Of a DNA stretch of 64,000 bases, positions 44,400-55,739 are shown piece after piece. Made by a program: the position numbers and the translations under genes. Location of the stretch: contig JBITNC010000001.1 in NCBI GenBank assembly GCA_050084985.1, positions 11,780,001 through 11,844,000 of the forward strand, in the 5' to 3' direction. Origin of the DNA: Nageia nagi (Eukaryota > Pinophyta). Numbering within the stretch: the stretch's first letter is position 1; every line of letters starts with the position of its first letter. The notes under the pieces are model-generated. The model ran no database searches. It saw only the letters and a list, made by a program, of their open reading frames with translations, and was not told the origin of the DNA.

Positions 44400-47193
44400 A
44401 AGAGCACCTTTTATCGAAACTTTAGGTTGTTGTGGAGGAGGTATAGGTTGTATATTAATTGGGTCTGATATCAATTAATTTTTTTGTAGATTATCCTATT
44501 TATTTTGATATTATTGTGCTTATGTAGCTATACCAATCATATGTACTGAATCATCTATAGTTCCTATAAATGGTATATCCTTATTATTCCATATATAGTT
44601 CATTTGGTTTGGGATAATTGCCACATTGTTATCCTGATGTGAAGGTAAGGGGTTTTGATATATCCCTAAATTTTGATTCGAAGGCACAACAGGATTATCC
44701 ACATCTATTTTTTGATTATCTATCAAGTCTTGAATTTTATGTTGTAAAGTTTGACATTTATTTGTATTATGTCCTTTTTGCCTATGATAAGCACAAAATT
44801 CATTCTCCTTATACCATTTGCTTCCTTTAGCATTAGGATTTTCAAGTTTTATATCAGGTAATGTAATCATACCATTATCACATAATTTTTTAAGTATTTC
44901 AGCTAATGGTTCTAATAATGGTGTAAAATTTCTTTTAGGCTTATGTTCAGCATTTTCTTCGATTTTTGAAGATTGACCAGAATTTTCTGTCATAGCTATT
45001 TGATTATTTTGTGGTTGTTTACTAATGTTTTCATATTGATTACCCTTTTTGTATTCTTTTTTCTTGAGTTTTAGTTCTCCATCTTGAATTTTAACTCTTT
45101 CTATAACTACTGCCTAAGCAATAGCTTCTTCAAAAGTTCTATGTTGTTGAATTTGGAGAATACTAGCTATTGGTCTTAAACAACTTTGGCTAAATAATTT
45201 AACCAATTCTTCTTGTGGTATTGTATAAGGCATACTAGTGAGTATAGCCTACCATCTTGAGATGTAATCTTGTATAGTTTCATCAGGAAACTATTGTAAT
45301 CTTGTAAGATCAGTAATTGAAGATATTTCTTTAATATTGATTCTAAAGTGTTCAAGAAATTGATTAGCCAATTGTTCGAATGTATATAAACTATGTATAG
45401 ATAAACTATTATACCAATCTAAAGCTTGACCTGCGAGTGTCATAGGAAATATACGTAACATTAATGAGTCATCATTAGCTATCTGATAGCTAAAAAATGT
45501 AAATTTTCTCAAATGTTCTTTGGGATCTTCTCTTCCCTTGAATGATTCTATCTTAGGAAATTCAAACCTATATGGTAATTTCTTTTTTGGAACACTTGGA
45601 TGAATAGGTTCATTGCAAATGTTTCTATAATTTAACTTTTTAAGTCCTTGAACATTCATTTCATGATTTATAAAATCCTTCATAAAGTTTTCTAATTCTT
45701 TATCGATTCTACGACCTTGAGTGTGTCTATGATTTCTTCGAGTATTCGGATCCTTTTCTGAAATTGATCTTGAAGTGTAAGACTCATAGTCAGAAAGAAA
45801 CTCTGATGGTTTTGGAGGCAATATTTTAAGAGGTGAATGATGTCACGGAATAGGGGTTTTAGGAGGTTTTTGGGATATACTTTTTCCATTTAGATTTTTT
45901 TCTTTGTAATCAGGTTGTTTTGTTTGATTTTGGGTTTGTTCAACCCAACTTTTAATGGAATCTTGCTTTTGTTTATCATATAATTTTTGAAGTTCTAGTT
46001 CTTTATCCATTTCCTTTTGTAATAAAATGGCTATCTCTTTATCCATCACTTCTTGTTTGTCTAAGTAAGGATCTCGATATCTTTGTATTTGACTTCTTTC
46101 AGGAGTTTTCAGGTTTCAAATTTTTTATTTTTTGATATTCCTCCCACTGTCTTTGTTTTTCTTTCTCCATATGTAGATATTGTTCCCTTTTTATTTTTTC
46201 ATTTTCTAATTCTTTAAGTTGTAATTCTTTTAAATGAAGTTGAATCTCATGTTCTTTATGAAGTCTTTTCTTTTCTTGTTCTAGGAATTCATTTCTTTCT
46301 TTGTTTGCTTGTTCTTGTTCTATGAATTTCCTTTTATCTCTAAAAAGTTTATCTTCCATTTCTTTTAATTTATTCTCTTGTTCTTGAATTTTAATGAATT
46401 CATTAACTTTTTTATTTTCTTCCTTTAGAAGATATTGCATCTCTACGACCTTTTTAATATCATCAGCATATATTTTTGTGAATTTTTGCCCAACTTTTGT
46501 TTTATATAATCATCATTCTTTTAGTTCTTCATAAGAAGGTATATCTTCTATTTTGAACTTATATGTCCTTCTATTTAATCCTTCATTTGAAGAATAAGAT
46601 TTCTCCATTTGATTCATTGAAGGAGCTCTTTGAGATAAATTACTTGTAGGTATTGATACTTCATTTTTTCCTAATTCGAGAGATTTATGAGAAAAAAAAG
46701 ATCCCTCTTTTCTAGTTAAAGAACTGACTCTTCGACCATCTGATAATTGACGAATGACTCTTTCATATTTAACTTTATATGGCTCAGTCTCTGGTACCGC
46801 TATGGTTTCAGCTTGAGATTTATCCTCATCAATTTCTAAGTTATCACACCTTTGATTTACTTTTTCTACATCTCTTGGTAAACTAGAAGACATCTTAGGA
46901 ATAGCCCTATAATTAGCTAGGTGACAATGAATTTCAATTAAATCTTCATCTAACACTTGCATTCTAGCCTTTGCAATAGGATCCTCTATAATTTGTTTTT
47001 GCAATCTATATTGATCATAATCCCAATCTTAATCTTTACCTACATAATGAACTACCCGTGGATCTGATTCATCTAAAGGAGGTCGCCTCCTAACCAAAGA
47101 CTCTATCAGATCCATATTGTTTGGATCTATTTCTTGTATTTCAAATGGGTGTTCTTGCATTTTCTTAGCGGTTATACTTCTAGTTTGAACCAT
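44400..47193 (-). pseudogene. gag with long coiled-coil extension, element D
   Basis: ATG 47193 (MVQTRSITAKKMQEHPFEIQ), frame kept to 46099 apart from stops at about 47028 and 46510-46455. 46440-46099 is a Glu/Lys/Gln-rich coiled coil of about 110 residues (LKEMEDKLFRDKRKFIEQEQ and so on), continued after a frameshift at 46049-45843. The capsid core (45821-45291) includes EPIHPSVPKKKLPYRFEFPK, GREDPKEHLRKF, AGQALDWYNSL and EQLANQFLEHFR. Zinc knuckle CAYHRQKGHNTNKCQTLQHK near 44800-44745 (C-x2-H-x4-H-x4-C), normal for Tat elements. The N-terminal coiled coil is unusual for gypsy gag. Confidence 0.82.
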
Positions 47194-47854
47194 TTTTTTT
47201 TTTAGATATTATAAACAAACATCGTAAAAAAGAAACTCTATTTTTATCTTTTATATTATGTTTTCGAGAAAATAATTTAATGCATAAACATCCTATATGC
47301 AAACTTACTTTTAACGATGTGATTATCTTTTTTAACTTTTTCACATGTTTTTAATGTCTGAGTTAAATGAACAATATGAGTTGTTCATTTTTAATCCTTT
47401 TAATTTTCCTAGTTTGTTTTGACTAGTCAATTCTTAAACAAGGTAGGTTGGGTAATCCTAAGTAATGTTTACAAGTCTCTATGACTTTTGGCTTGGTTCT
47501 AGATGAGTCTCTTTTTTGACTCCTACCTAAAGGAAAGTCACCTTGGTCATCACTTTCAAGTGTAACTTGGCTCTATGGATTCAAGTGTGTTATGTCGGTG
47601 GGTACAAAGAAGTAAGAATTAACGGTTGGTAGTGACACCTAACTCGTTAATATTCAATTATTTCTTTAAGGCCTTATGAAATGCATTTAAACAAGTAAAA
47701 TACATTTATGCATACTACCCTTCCAAACATTCATGTCCATTTACTTATCTTATTTTAATGTGATACAATCAAAAGTTTATTTTAAGTGGACTTTGACCTT
47801 AATAAACCCCATTATTCTTTTTTAATTATAATGTGATTCATTATCTAACCTCTT

Positions 47855-48590
47855 AATGATGTTCATTAACTCCTTCCAGCTGTGGAAGTTTTATATATGA
47901 TAAATTTCTTCTTTTTACTAGTCACATATCTCTTCGACCTCCAATGGAGTGGTAAGAGCAGACTTAGTAAAAAGCCATTAAGCGTAGATAAATTAATTAA
48001 GTGAGGTTCAATTACTCCTCCAAGAATCACATATCCCTTCGACCTCCAATGGAGTGGTAAGGGTAGACATCTTTAAGAGTGTTAATGTGAAGTATATTTC
48101 CAAATAAAATGTGCATAAATTTTACCTCTTTCACTTAACTTATTTCTGATCACTTAAGATCGCTTGAAGTGCAAAAGTGAGAGCATACTTTGTTAAGTGA
48201 AAGTACTTAGTGTATTCGAATCCCTCCAATTCATTAACCTTTTAATATGATTTATACTACCCAAAACTCAATTTATTTTTCTTAAGTTCATTCCTTTTAA
48301 TGTGATTCATTTACTCCTTCCAATTGTGAAAGTATTATGTGTAGTAAATTACCTCCTCTTACTAGTCACATATCCCTTTGAGCTCCAATGGAGTGGTAAG
48401 GGCAAACTTGGTAAGAGGTCATTATGTGTGGATAAATTAACCAAATTAATGATAGTGTGAATGTGAAAGAAAAGAAGAATTAATTACTCCTTCTTATCAG
48501 GTCTATTCTGTTCACCTTAGATTGCATGAAATGCAAAGGGAGAGCATAAGTAGACAAGATAAAAAGTATTAATGTGTATGTACCCTTCAC
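47855..48590 (-). repeat. tandem repeats in the leader of element D
   Basis: The 42-bp word TCACATATCYCTTCGACCTC CAATGGAGTGGTAAG (plus-strand reading) occurs at 47922, 48028 and 48365. Copies 1 and 3 lie in a larger ~443-bp direct repeat that also includes TTAATGTGATTCATTWACTC at 47868-region and 48298-region and GAGAGCATA further on. On the coding strand the word reads CTTACCACTCC...AAGGGATATGTGACTAGTAA, matching the A leader repeats. Confidence 0.75.
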
Positions 48591-48726
48591 CCAAAACATG
48601 AAAATAAATACATAACATTATACATAAAGTAAATTAATAAAAAATACATTTAACCTTTTCTATCCATTCCTATATGCATTTTAGGCAAAGGAATCACAGT
48701 CAAAAGTATCCTTCTATTTTAACAAT

Positions 48727-48762
48727 AATATATATATATATATAATATATATATATATATAT
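48727..48762. repeat. AT dinucleotide microsatellite
   Basis: Nearly pure (AT)n over about 35 bp in the leader of D. Confidence 0.9.
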
Positions 48763-48819
48763 TTCTTTTTTTTATAAATAACAAAAAGGAGACCTGGAGT
48801 AAGAGTCATCAGGGTTTAA

Positions 48820-48955
48820 ATAGAGATCGTTGGCGTTCAAAAAAAATGTTGATGTTTATGATGAAATCATTAATGTTTAGTCTGGATTACTTTGTAAATC
48901 GCTAGCATTCCTTTTGAGTCATCGACGTCTGATTCCAATCATTGGTGTTTATATA
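48820..48955. repeat. cluster of the dispersed motif AATCRYYRRYGTTT in the leader of D
   Basis: GATCGTTGGCGTTC 48825, AATGTTGATGTTT 48845, AATCATTAATGTTT 48865, AATCGCTAGCATT 48897, GTCATCGACGTC about 48918 and AATCATTGGTGTTT 48937. Six copies in 130 bp. Confidence 0.6.
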
Positions 48956-49082
48956 ACAGACATACTGTAAAAACACAACAAAAATTTTAAAGTGAGTAGA
49001 TAGAATAACTCAATCAAAATCAGTGAACAAAATAGGAACAACTATATTTGAACATAGAAATCCTCCTTGTTATTAGAGGGCC

Positions 49083-49100
49083 CTCCTTCTAGTGCCAAAA
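49083..49100 (-). promoter_or_regulatory. primer binding site, element D
   Basis: TTTTGGCACTAGAAGGAGGG on the minus strand starts at the first base after the 5' LTR. TGGCGCTAGAAGGAGGG-type sites are familiar from plant Tat elements; here one C/T-type change (GCACTAG for GCGCTAG). Confidence 0.75.
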
Positions 49101-49940
49101 TGTTACAGTGAAAATAGAGCTGGAATGTAGAATAACATAAAATACAATTATTATTAGATTTTCACTAAACTTCAAATTGTGTAAAATAGGTAGAAATGTT
49201 GTAATTGTAAATTGATATTGATTTTTAGCTCAAAATACAATTTGCCCTTGGAAGGGACTTTTACAAATGCCATTTGCCAAAATGAGAGTATTAGATTTTC
49301 ATTATTTTTGATTTGCTTGCTTCTCTCCTTGATATGGACAACCTGTAAATCCTACACACATGCAAAAGATAATAACATCAAAGCATCTATGTATGACATG
49401 TATTAAATTGAAACTAGCATAAAATAATAAAAGGTATGAACTCACAAGATTTTGGCAGCATTACCCTACTTCAAAAATGGGTCCCCTATTGCTTTGTTTT
49501 GGCTTGTATTTATAGATTTTTGGATGAGATTTTCCAAGGCTGGTAAGGGGGAGTCAAAAGCCATCGTAGGTCGTAACTGACCCCTCTATCCACAACATCT
49601 TGGAAGAATGAGACGTTACAACTTTCTTTTATTATTTTTGGTTTATGTTCAGCTATTACATAGTCACCAGCGATTACTAGGCAGACGTCGGTGATCATCC
49701 TAAAATGTTGGTGATTGTTTTGGGTTGCTGGTAACTGGTTTTCAATTTTTATAATAATATTAAAATGACCGCAAAATAGCCAATTTTTACCGAAAAAGGG
49801 TCATGTGACCACTCGTTTTGCATGTACTCAATGAGAGTTATCCAATAATATGGTTTTTTAAACCTATTTTATATTGTCATAAAGAGTTATGATTATTTCA
49901 ATGTTTACTAGTTAAAAAGGGACATTTTTAGGTGTCTACA
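49101..49940 (-). repeat. 5' LTR of element D
   Basis: 840 bp, same ends as the 3' LTR. By eye about forty differences, mainly C/T and G/A, plus two single-base indels. Confidence 0.95.
49507..49514 (-). promoter_or_regulatory. TATA box, 5' LTR of element D
   Basis: CTATAAATACAAGCC on the minus strand. Drives the genomic RNA if active. Confidence 0.65.
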
Positions 49941-49945
49941 CATAT
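49941..49945. repeat. target site duplication of element D, right
   Basis: CATAT, identical to 32268-32272. Confidence 0.9.
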
Positions 49946-50178
49946 ATTTAGTAAATTTTATGTGAGGACTTGGTGAATACTTTATAACAAAAGAATTTTA
50001 TCTTTTTAGGCTTTATGATGTAAAGGTACCACCAAAATCACTCCTAGTAGCTTATCATATTTTTCTGATCATGCTAGAATTGATCACAGAAAGTGAAAAA
50101 GGATGCCTAGATTAAAAAGATTAAATAATTTAGAAATATTCCTTGGTTATAGTTTCTATGTAAATTTCATTTTAATTA

Positions 50179-50640
50179 TTTAATTCTTATTAGTCTTTGA
50201 TGAATTCCATGTCTGAGATGGAAAAATTCTACTTAGATGAAGTAACCTAGAGACCATTTGATCCACATGGTTATCACCAAAAGATGGTGTTTGGGATAAA
50301 TGTTCTTGTTGTTGTTAGGAACAACACTTATGAATTTGAACATAACTTCTCAAATGATACTCAAGGAGGAATTAAGATGAAGAAAATTTGAAAACATTAC
50401 CCTGAGGAGACAAGAGATTATACAAATAAGGTAAAACTAGGGGAATACTCTACTCAATTACAATTTTATAGAAATAATGCATATCAAAATTTGAGATCAT
50501 TGGAAAATAATTATTTGGACTTTTTATCAGGGAATACTACTACATATGAAAAGAAATATTGGTATGACACTAGTGCAACTTTGTAAGATACTCGTCAAAC
50601 TTCTTTTGATCAATAGATTTTTAAAGTTCAATGTACACCA
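50179..50640 (+). pseudogene. coding-like stretch of unknown origin
   Basis: A plus-strand frame of about 150 codons with few stops: MSEMEKFYLDEVT, GYHQKMVFGINVLVVVRNNT, KKIKHYPEETRDYTNKVKLG, YQNLRSLENNYLDFLSGNTT. Codon-like composition and low stop density suggest a decayed gene or transposon ORF. No family recognised, no neighbours that explain it. Confidence 0.3.
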
Positions 50641-52755
50641 AGATGTGGTTACCATAACACATGAGGTATTTAACCATAGTTTTAATTCATTTGTAAGCCT
50701 CTATAAATAGTGGGGTAGTTTAATAAATTATTAATTATGGTTAAGTCAACTTCATGGACAAATGGCAATTTTTTGTTAAAGAAAGGTATGCAACCTTTAT
50801 ATATATATATAATATCTTTTGAAAAATGATATGTAATAACATTTTGAGGAAGGAATGATGGAAGATACTAAAATAATTTTTTTTTTACATGATGAAAATT
50901 CCAATGACATCTATATGAAGGAGAAGCGAATAAAGCTCAAGATCTTTTCCTAGTTTTGCAAGACTAGCAAGGTAATTTTTGATGCTCTATTAGGGGTTTT
51001 GGATTTTCCTTTTACTCTTTGTATCATCCATCTATTACTAACTATAAATTTCAATTGCTTTTTTAGAAAACATGTCAGGGGAGAAATAATCTTACTATAT
51101 TTATTATTGCACTAGGATTTCAAATATTTTAGGTTAGGTTGAAGCATTTTTTCTAGAATCACATTGTTTGGGTTAAGTCTCTACATTTTTAATCAAATAT
51201 ATATTTAGTATGTTAAAACAAGTTTTTTATTCAGTATTACTATGTAAGATATTGATTATAATATTTAAAGATATTTCCTTTGTTCATTTTTTCTTGAGCT
51301 TAATTGAGATGACATTTTTATGCTTCATTTATTATTATAAGTATCAAATGATAAGTGAATCCTTCTTCTTACATGGTTCAATGCTTGATTTCATATTATT
51401 TGGTTTTTAAGTGATTAGAAATGGTCCCATTTCTCTTATTTCTTTGTCTCTTTTCCATATATTTATGATTTTGTAGCTCAATGTATAAGGCACTGGTCTT
51501 CATTATGGTATAGGTTTGTTGGATGGTATTTAGGTCATTTTTACTTAAATAACTCATTTCCCCTTTTAAGTTGAAAATTAGTAGATCTCAAAGGTTAACA
51601 CATAATTTATAGAAGATATCAAAAATGGGTTACAATCCCTAGCTTTTTGTTGTGTCAAGAGGTCTAGTGTTACTTAGAATGCCTAAAAAGGAGAGGGTGA
51701 AAGCAAGAAGTTGAACCCACTTGGAGGGGAGTGGGAGAAGTTAAAGTTGTTAAGATCAAGATCCCAATTTAGGTTTGGGATCCTAATAAAGATCAGGATA
51801 TAGATTTTAAATTGAGATCTTGATATTTGAAACTATAATGTATACATTTTCTTAGCATTAAATATCAGGATCCTAATATTTGAATCTTTGATTTAGGCTT
51901 GATTTTAGGCTTGGGAAAGGCTTGGTTAGCCAACCCTTAGCCTTGGACCTAAGTATATGTTCATGGTAGTTTCAATGGAAAATATCAACTTCGGGCATAT
52001 GTTTGATGCAGTATTTGGAAGAGTTTTGTTATGAAATTAAAATATATTTTAGATTAAAGAGTGTAGATTTCAAATATACAATTTATTTTACAATTGGATT
52101 AGTTTTTATATTTTTGTATTAATTTTTGATGAAAATGGTCCATATACTTGAAATATGAGGGTATCTTATTTTCTTAATAACTTTTTATTTGTTAGAAGTT
52201 ATGAAAAACATTATACGGGGACAAGATTCATAGAATTCTCTATAAGATAAAAATAATTGAAAAATGAATAAGTTTAGATCAAATTATACATAGTACTTTT
52301 CAAAAATAGTAAACATGACCAACAAAAACTTAATAAAAAAATATTCATAAAAAATTATGGAAAAATATCTAGGACAAGATTCACGATCTTAGGTATTTAT
52401 TTCCAAAAGGATTTTAAAAAATACTTTGATTTAGGTCAAACTATGCTTACCGAAAATATGCATGGTATGGTCCTAAAAAAATATATTTTAAAAAGTGATT
52501 TTTTGTTCATTACTATAAAAATTTAATTTTTATCATTTGGGTATTGGAATAAATTATATATTTAAAAACTAGACTTAAAGCATTACATTTTTATTTTAAT
52601 GATATTTTCATCATTCCATGTCTAAGTGCTTCAAATTTTGAGATCAAATATGCCCAAACTTGAAAATCAAGGAAAACACTTCCACTTTTTTTTCATAAAG
52701 TGGAACCAACTTCTTGTACCCACCTGACATTAGACCTAGATAATCTTAAATATCT
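50641..52755. other. unassigned AT-rich DNA
   Basis: No gene, RNA or element recognised. Includes a Tata microsatellite near 50800 and, at 51750-51950, imperfect repeats around GATCCTAATATTTGAA / GATCTTGATATTTGAA. Confidence 0.5.
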
Positions 52756-52822
52756 ATTGACACTAGGTAGGGTTAACACTTATTGACACTAGGTAGGGTT
52801 AACATTTATTGACACTAGGTTG
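52756..52822. repeat. 26-bp tandem repeat
   Basis: ATTGACACTAGGTAGGGTTA ACAYTT at 52756, 52782 and partial at 52808; the first two copies are identical over most of their length. Confidence 0.9.
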
Positions 52823-54352
52823 AATGGAATCATTCAAAGGGATGTTAATATTTGTCACAACATTTATCTCTAAGATTATTTCCCTCTAGGGGATTTTATA
52901 TGTAGTAGAACTATGAGTTGATTGAGAGTTCTCTTCATCTTAAAAATTCTACTTACAAGATCCACTTCAGACATCCATGATGAGTTTTTCTCATTAGTCA
53001 TATTAGTATTTCTCAATCTTCTACCAAATTCATGATTATATGAAATTAGCATTGAATTTTGAGATCTATGCATTTTCATATATATACATGCCTCAATAAA
53101 GAAAATGCTTTCATACCACATGATCTATAATCACTATTTCTATAATTGATAGATAAAATGTGCATAATAAGTACTACTAATTTCTATTAAATTTGGACTA
53201 AATTATATCATTAGCTTTGTAATTACTTCTTCATTACCCTCAAAATAAGGGCAAACTTCATATTTATAGATGTCTAGACTCTTGTCCTTTTATCTTCCAA
53301 TTCCTTGAAATTCCACCTTATAATGATTCTTGAGCTTTCCTCCATCTTATTGGATATATATTTTCAATAACTTTCCAATGATAAATTATATGCCTTAATC
53401 AAAACTCTATGTCAAAATTTATGGTCAATTTATGAAAATGGATCTCATGCAATTGGACTGATAATTGCTTAGTCTCATACTAGATCCATAACTACAAAAT
53501 AGTGTATTGAGCCAACAAGCATTGATTCTTCTACCAGGATGATAAGTATGGATTCTCATACTGATTCCATAACTATTAATTCTCGTATTTAGTTAATAGA
53601 TGCAAATTCTTGTACTATATCAATAACATGAAATTTTTCGTATTGAGCTAGCAATTGTAAAATATCAGGTTGAGCCAATAATTGTTATTTCTCATAGCAA
53701 GTCAGCAATTGCAATACTTTACTAAAACCTTATAACATCCACAAATGGATCATTCCTTGAGAAAAGGGGGTTGTTCAACCATTCATTGGGAATCCCTTTT
53801 CATGAACTTTTCAATAATGATACTCTAAACAACTAAGCATGAGAACTATCCCCAAAATCCTTACTTTAAAGATGTTTATATTTTCTTCACATAATCCTTT
53901 CATATCAGATAGTTAGAGTATGTAATCTTCATATTCTATTTATTATAGCCCTAAATCCAAAAAGATGGAAAAATAAGCTAAAATAAAGGGCCATCAAACC
54001 TTAGTCTTAAAAAATATGATCCTTAAGTAAGTTAATAGTAGAATGTTAGAGTAAATCTTCATATTTTATTTTTTATAGCCCTAACTTTAGAAAGATGGAA
54101 AAAAACAGTACAATAAAAGGTCATGAAACCATAGTCTTAAAAAGGATGATCCTTAAGTAAATTAATAGTAAAAGAATAGGTAAGATTAGCAGGATTCTAT
54201 TATTACGCCAAAGCATCCTCTTTGAAAAATGAGGTGCCAATGTTTTTATCGATGATGGTTGATTGATCTGAGACTATGGCCGACCATCAAATCATCTTGG
54301 ACCATTGATTAATCCTATTAAAAAACAACAAAGCCCGACTGACTTCCAGACA
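52823..54352. other. unassigned DNA with degenerate repeats
   Basis: At 53460-53720 imperfect copies of a unit like ATTGATTCTCRTATTGAGCCAGCAATTG at irregular spacing. At 53930-54180 two similar segments around TATTTTTTATAGCCCTAA...AAAGATGGAAAAA (53935 and 54060). No gene recognised. Confidence 0.4.
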
Positions 54353-54485
54353 GACTACCGGTGAAAACGGCTTCCATCTCCCGTCTATTGATTAACTATT
54401 TGAGCATTGCATCAGGTGAAACTGACTGCTGGTGAAAATGGCCTCTCTTTCCCATCCATTGATTAACTATTTGAGCATTGCATCA
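54353..54485. repeat. 71-bp tandem duplication
   Basis: Copies start GACTACCGGTGAAAACGGC at 54353 and GACTGCTGGTGAAAATGGC at 54424 and end with TTGATTAACTATTTGAGCAT TGCATCA. Differences are nearly all C/T or G/A. Confidence 0.85.
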
Positions 54486-54639
54486 TAAAGTAACAAAAAT
54501 TAACGAACAGGCCCATTCCTCAAACCGCCAATCAGTTAATCCCTATTCTGCTAGAAAATAAGACTACAACTATTTTTAGTTACAATGAGTGGGCATGCTG
54601 GATTTGAAAGGATATAACAAAAGAGCTATAAACTTCATA

Positions 54640-54745
54640 GCAAAAATAGTTTTAGCGGTTCATTGAAAAATCAACTATGAACTTCAGAGAAATAGCCATC
54701 AACTCTATAGCAGTAGCCACCAACTCCAGAGCAGAAGTAAGCATC
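54640..54745. repeat. 21-bp degenerate tandem repeat
   Basis: AGCCATCAACTCTATAGCAGT then AGCCACCAACTCCAGAGCAGA, with two weaker copies to the left (CAACTATGAACTTCAGAGAAAT, AAACTTCATAGCAAAAAT). 21 bp is seven codons, but no open frame supports coding. Confidence 0.6.
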
Positions 54746-55261
54746 CATGAAGACTAATTTGATCATATAATAGGAGCGAACAAGATGAAGTTAGCTTAAC
54801 TCGAATTTTGCCAATGCTTCTTTGTAGAAAATGCAGTGAACTATCCATTTAATTAGGGTAAAAATTAATTATCTATCATCTTCTATATATTAAAGGCTAT
54901 TCTACACATAGTGTGAGGACCTTACAGTATGGTTGTGGAGCATAATAGGTGCAAGATAGTTAACTTTTTCCCATTACTAAATGGATGGTTAACAAAGTTT
55001 ACAATGAGTGTACTTGCATTAGACTTAACGAATAATGGTATTTTCTACCATTTTATGAAAAACTTACACATTTCAATGCTATCCCTCTGCCAACCGCATA
55101 ATTGTTTTTTCCCTGTATTGCTATTTGTTAACAAAAGAGAATATATAAAGTAGTAGCAAAATATGAAAGAGATACTCCAAGGATTGACCATATCATCTGC
55201 CAGTAAAACCACTATTCCTTCAAAACATCTTTTATTTTGCGTGGCTGGCATTGGGGTTGCT

Positions 55262-55495
55262 TAATGCCAAATTCAGAGTCATCTTAGTGGTAGAACCATC
55301 GATCTCTGTCAACCCCTCTTACTGGTGGAACTATTGATCTCTATTAAACACACACAGTAGAAAGATGCGAGCTTTACCTGTAGCAAGAGAAATAAAATTT
55401 AGTGTTGGATCACAAAGAATGTGTATCAAACCCACAGAGTAGAGAGACACGCCTTTTAGCTGCAAGAAAAATAGAATTCAATGTAACATTAGAAA
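55262..55495. repeat. imperfect tandem repeats, ~41 and 82 bp
   Basis: TAGTGGTAGAACCATCGATCTC / TACTGGTGGAACTATTGATCTC about 41 bp apart, then AAACACACACAGTAGAAAGATGCG (55346) and AAACCCACAGAGTAGAGAGACACG (55428), period 82. Slightly higher G+C than the flanks. Confidence 0.6.
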
Positions 55496-55739
55496 GGAGA
55501 GTGAACTTATTATGTAGGAAATAGGCCTACTTCAAACTGGAACCAAAAGAAGAAGCTCTTTTGGAGTATCTATAGATGGAATACACAGAAAAATAAGCCT
55601 ATCCTATCTCAAAATAGGCCAGACTAATAGTATGAGGTGTTAACCTTCTTGCTAGTCAAAATCTTCTATGTTTGGGAACTCATTTATAGCTAGCTTCCTA
55701 TGTCTTTGTTTACGGAAGAGGAAAGATTCTTCGGTCGGT

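Larger units (their letters stand above)
47194..49082 (-). other. 5' leader of element D
   Basis: About 1.9 kb noncoding between PBS and gag. Contains a ~443-bp tandem duplication, an AT dinucleotide run and a cluster of the dispersed 14-bp motif. No ORF of note. The gag-proximal part matches the leader of A at 700-750. Confidence 0.7.
32273..49940 (-). mobile_element. Element D: complete Tat-like Ty3/gypsy retrotransposon with accessory genes
   Basis: 17,668 bp bounded by CATAT on both sides and by two 840-bp LTRs (49940-49101 5', 33112-32273 3'). Minus-strand order: LTR, PBS, repeat-rich leader, gag with coiled coil, protease, linker, RT, decayed RNase H, archaeal-type RNase H, integrase, ORF3, noncoding block, PMD gene on the opposite strand, polypurine tract, LTR. 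LTRs differ at about forty sites by eye. RT keeps YVDD and integrase keeps its DDE residues, but stops and a few frameshifts break every gene. Inserted into element C. Confidence 0.93.

Noticed and set aside
51473-51545. tRNA-like sequence (TAGCTCAATG...GGCACTGGTCTTC)
   Set aside because: The A-box-like part is suggestive, but the acceptor stem does not pair and no GGTTCRANNCC B box follows; at most a decayed tRNA-derived SINE.
54930-54960. AGGTGCAAGATAGTTAACT resembling the R region of the B LTR (AGGTGCAAGATAGTTTACT at about 11390)
   Set aside because: The match is under 30 bp with no extension on either side; not enough to call a solo LTR fragment.
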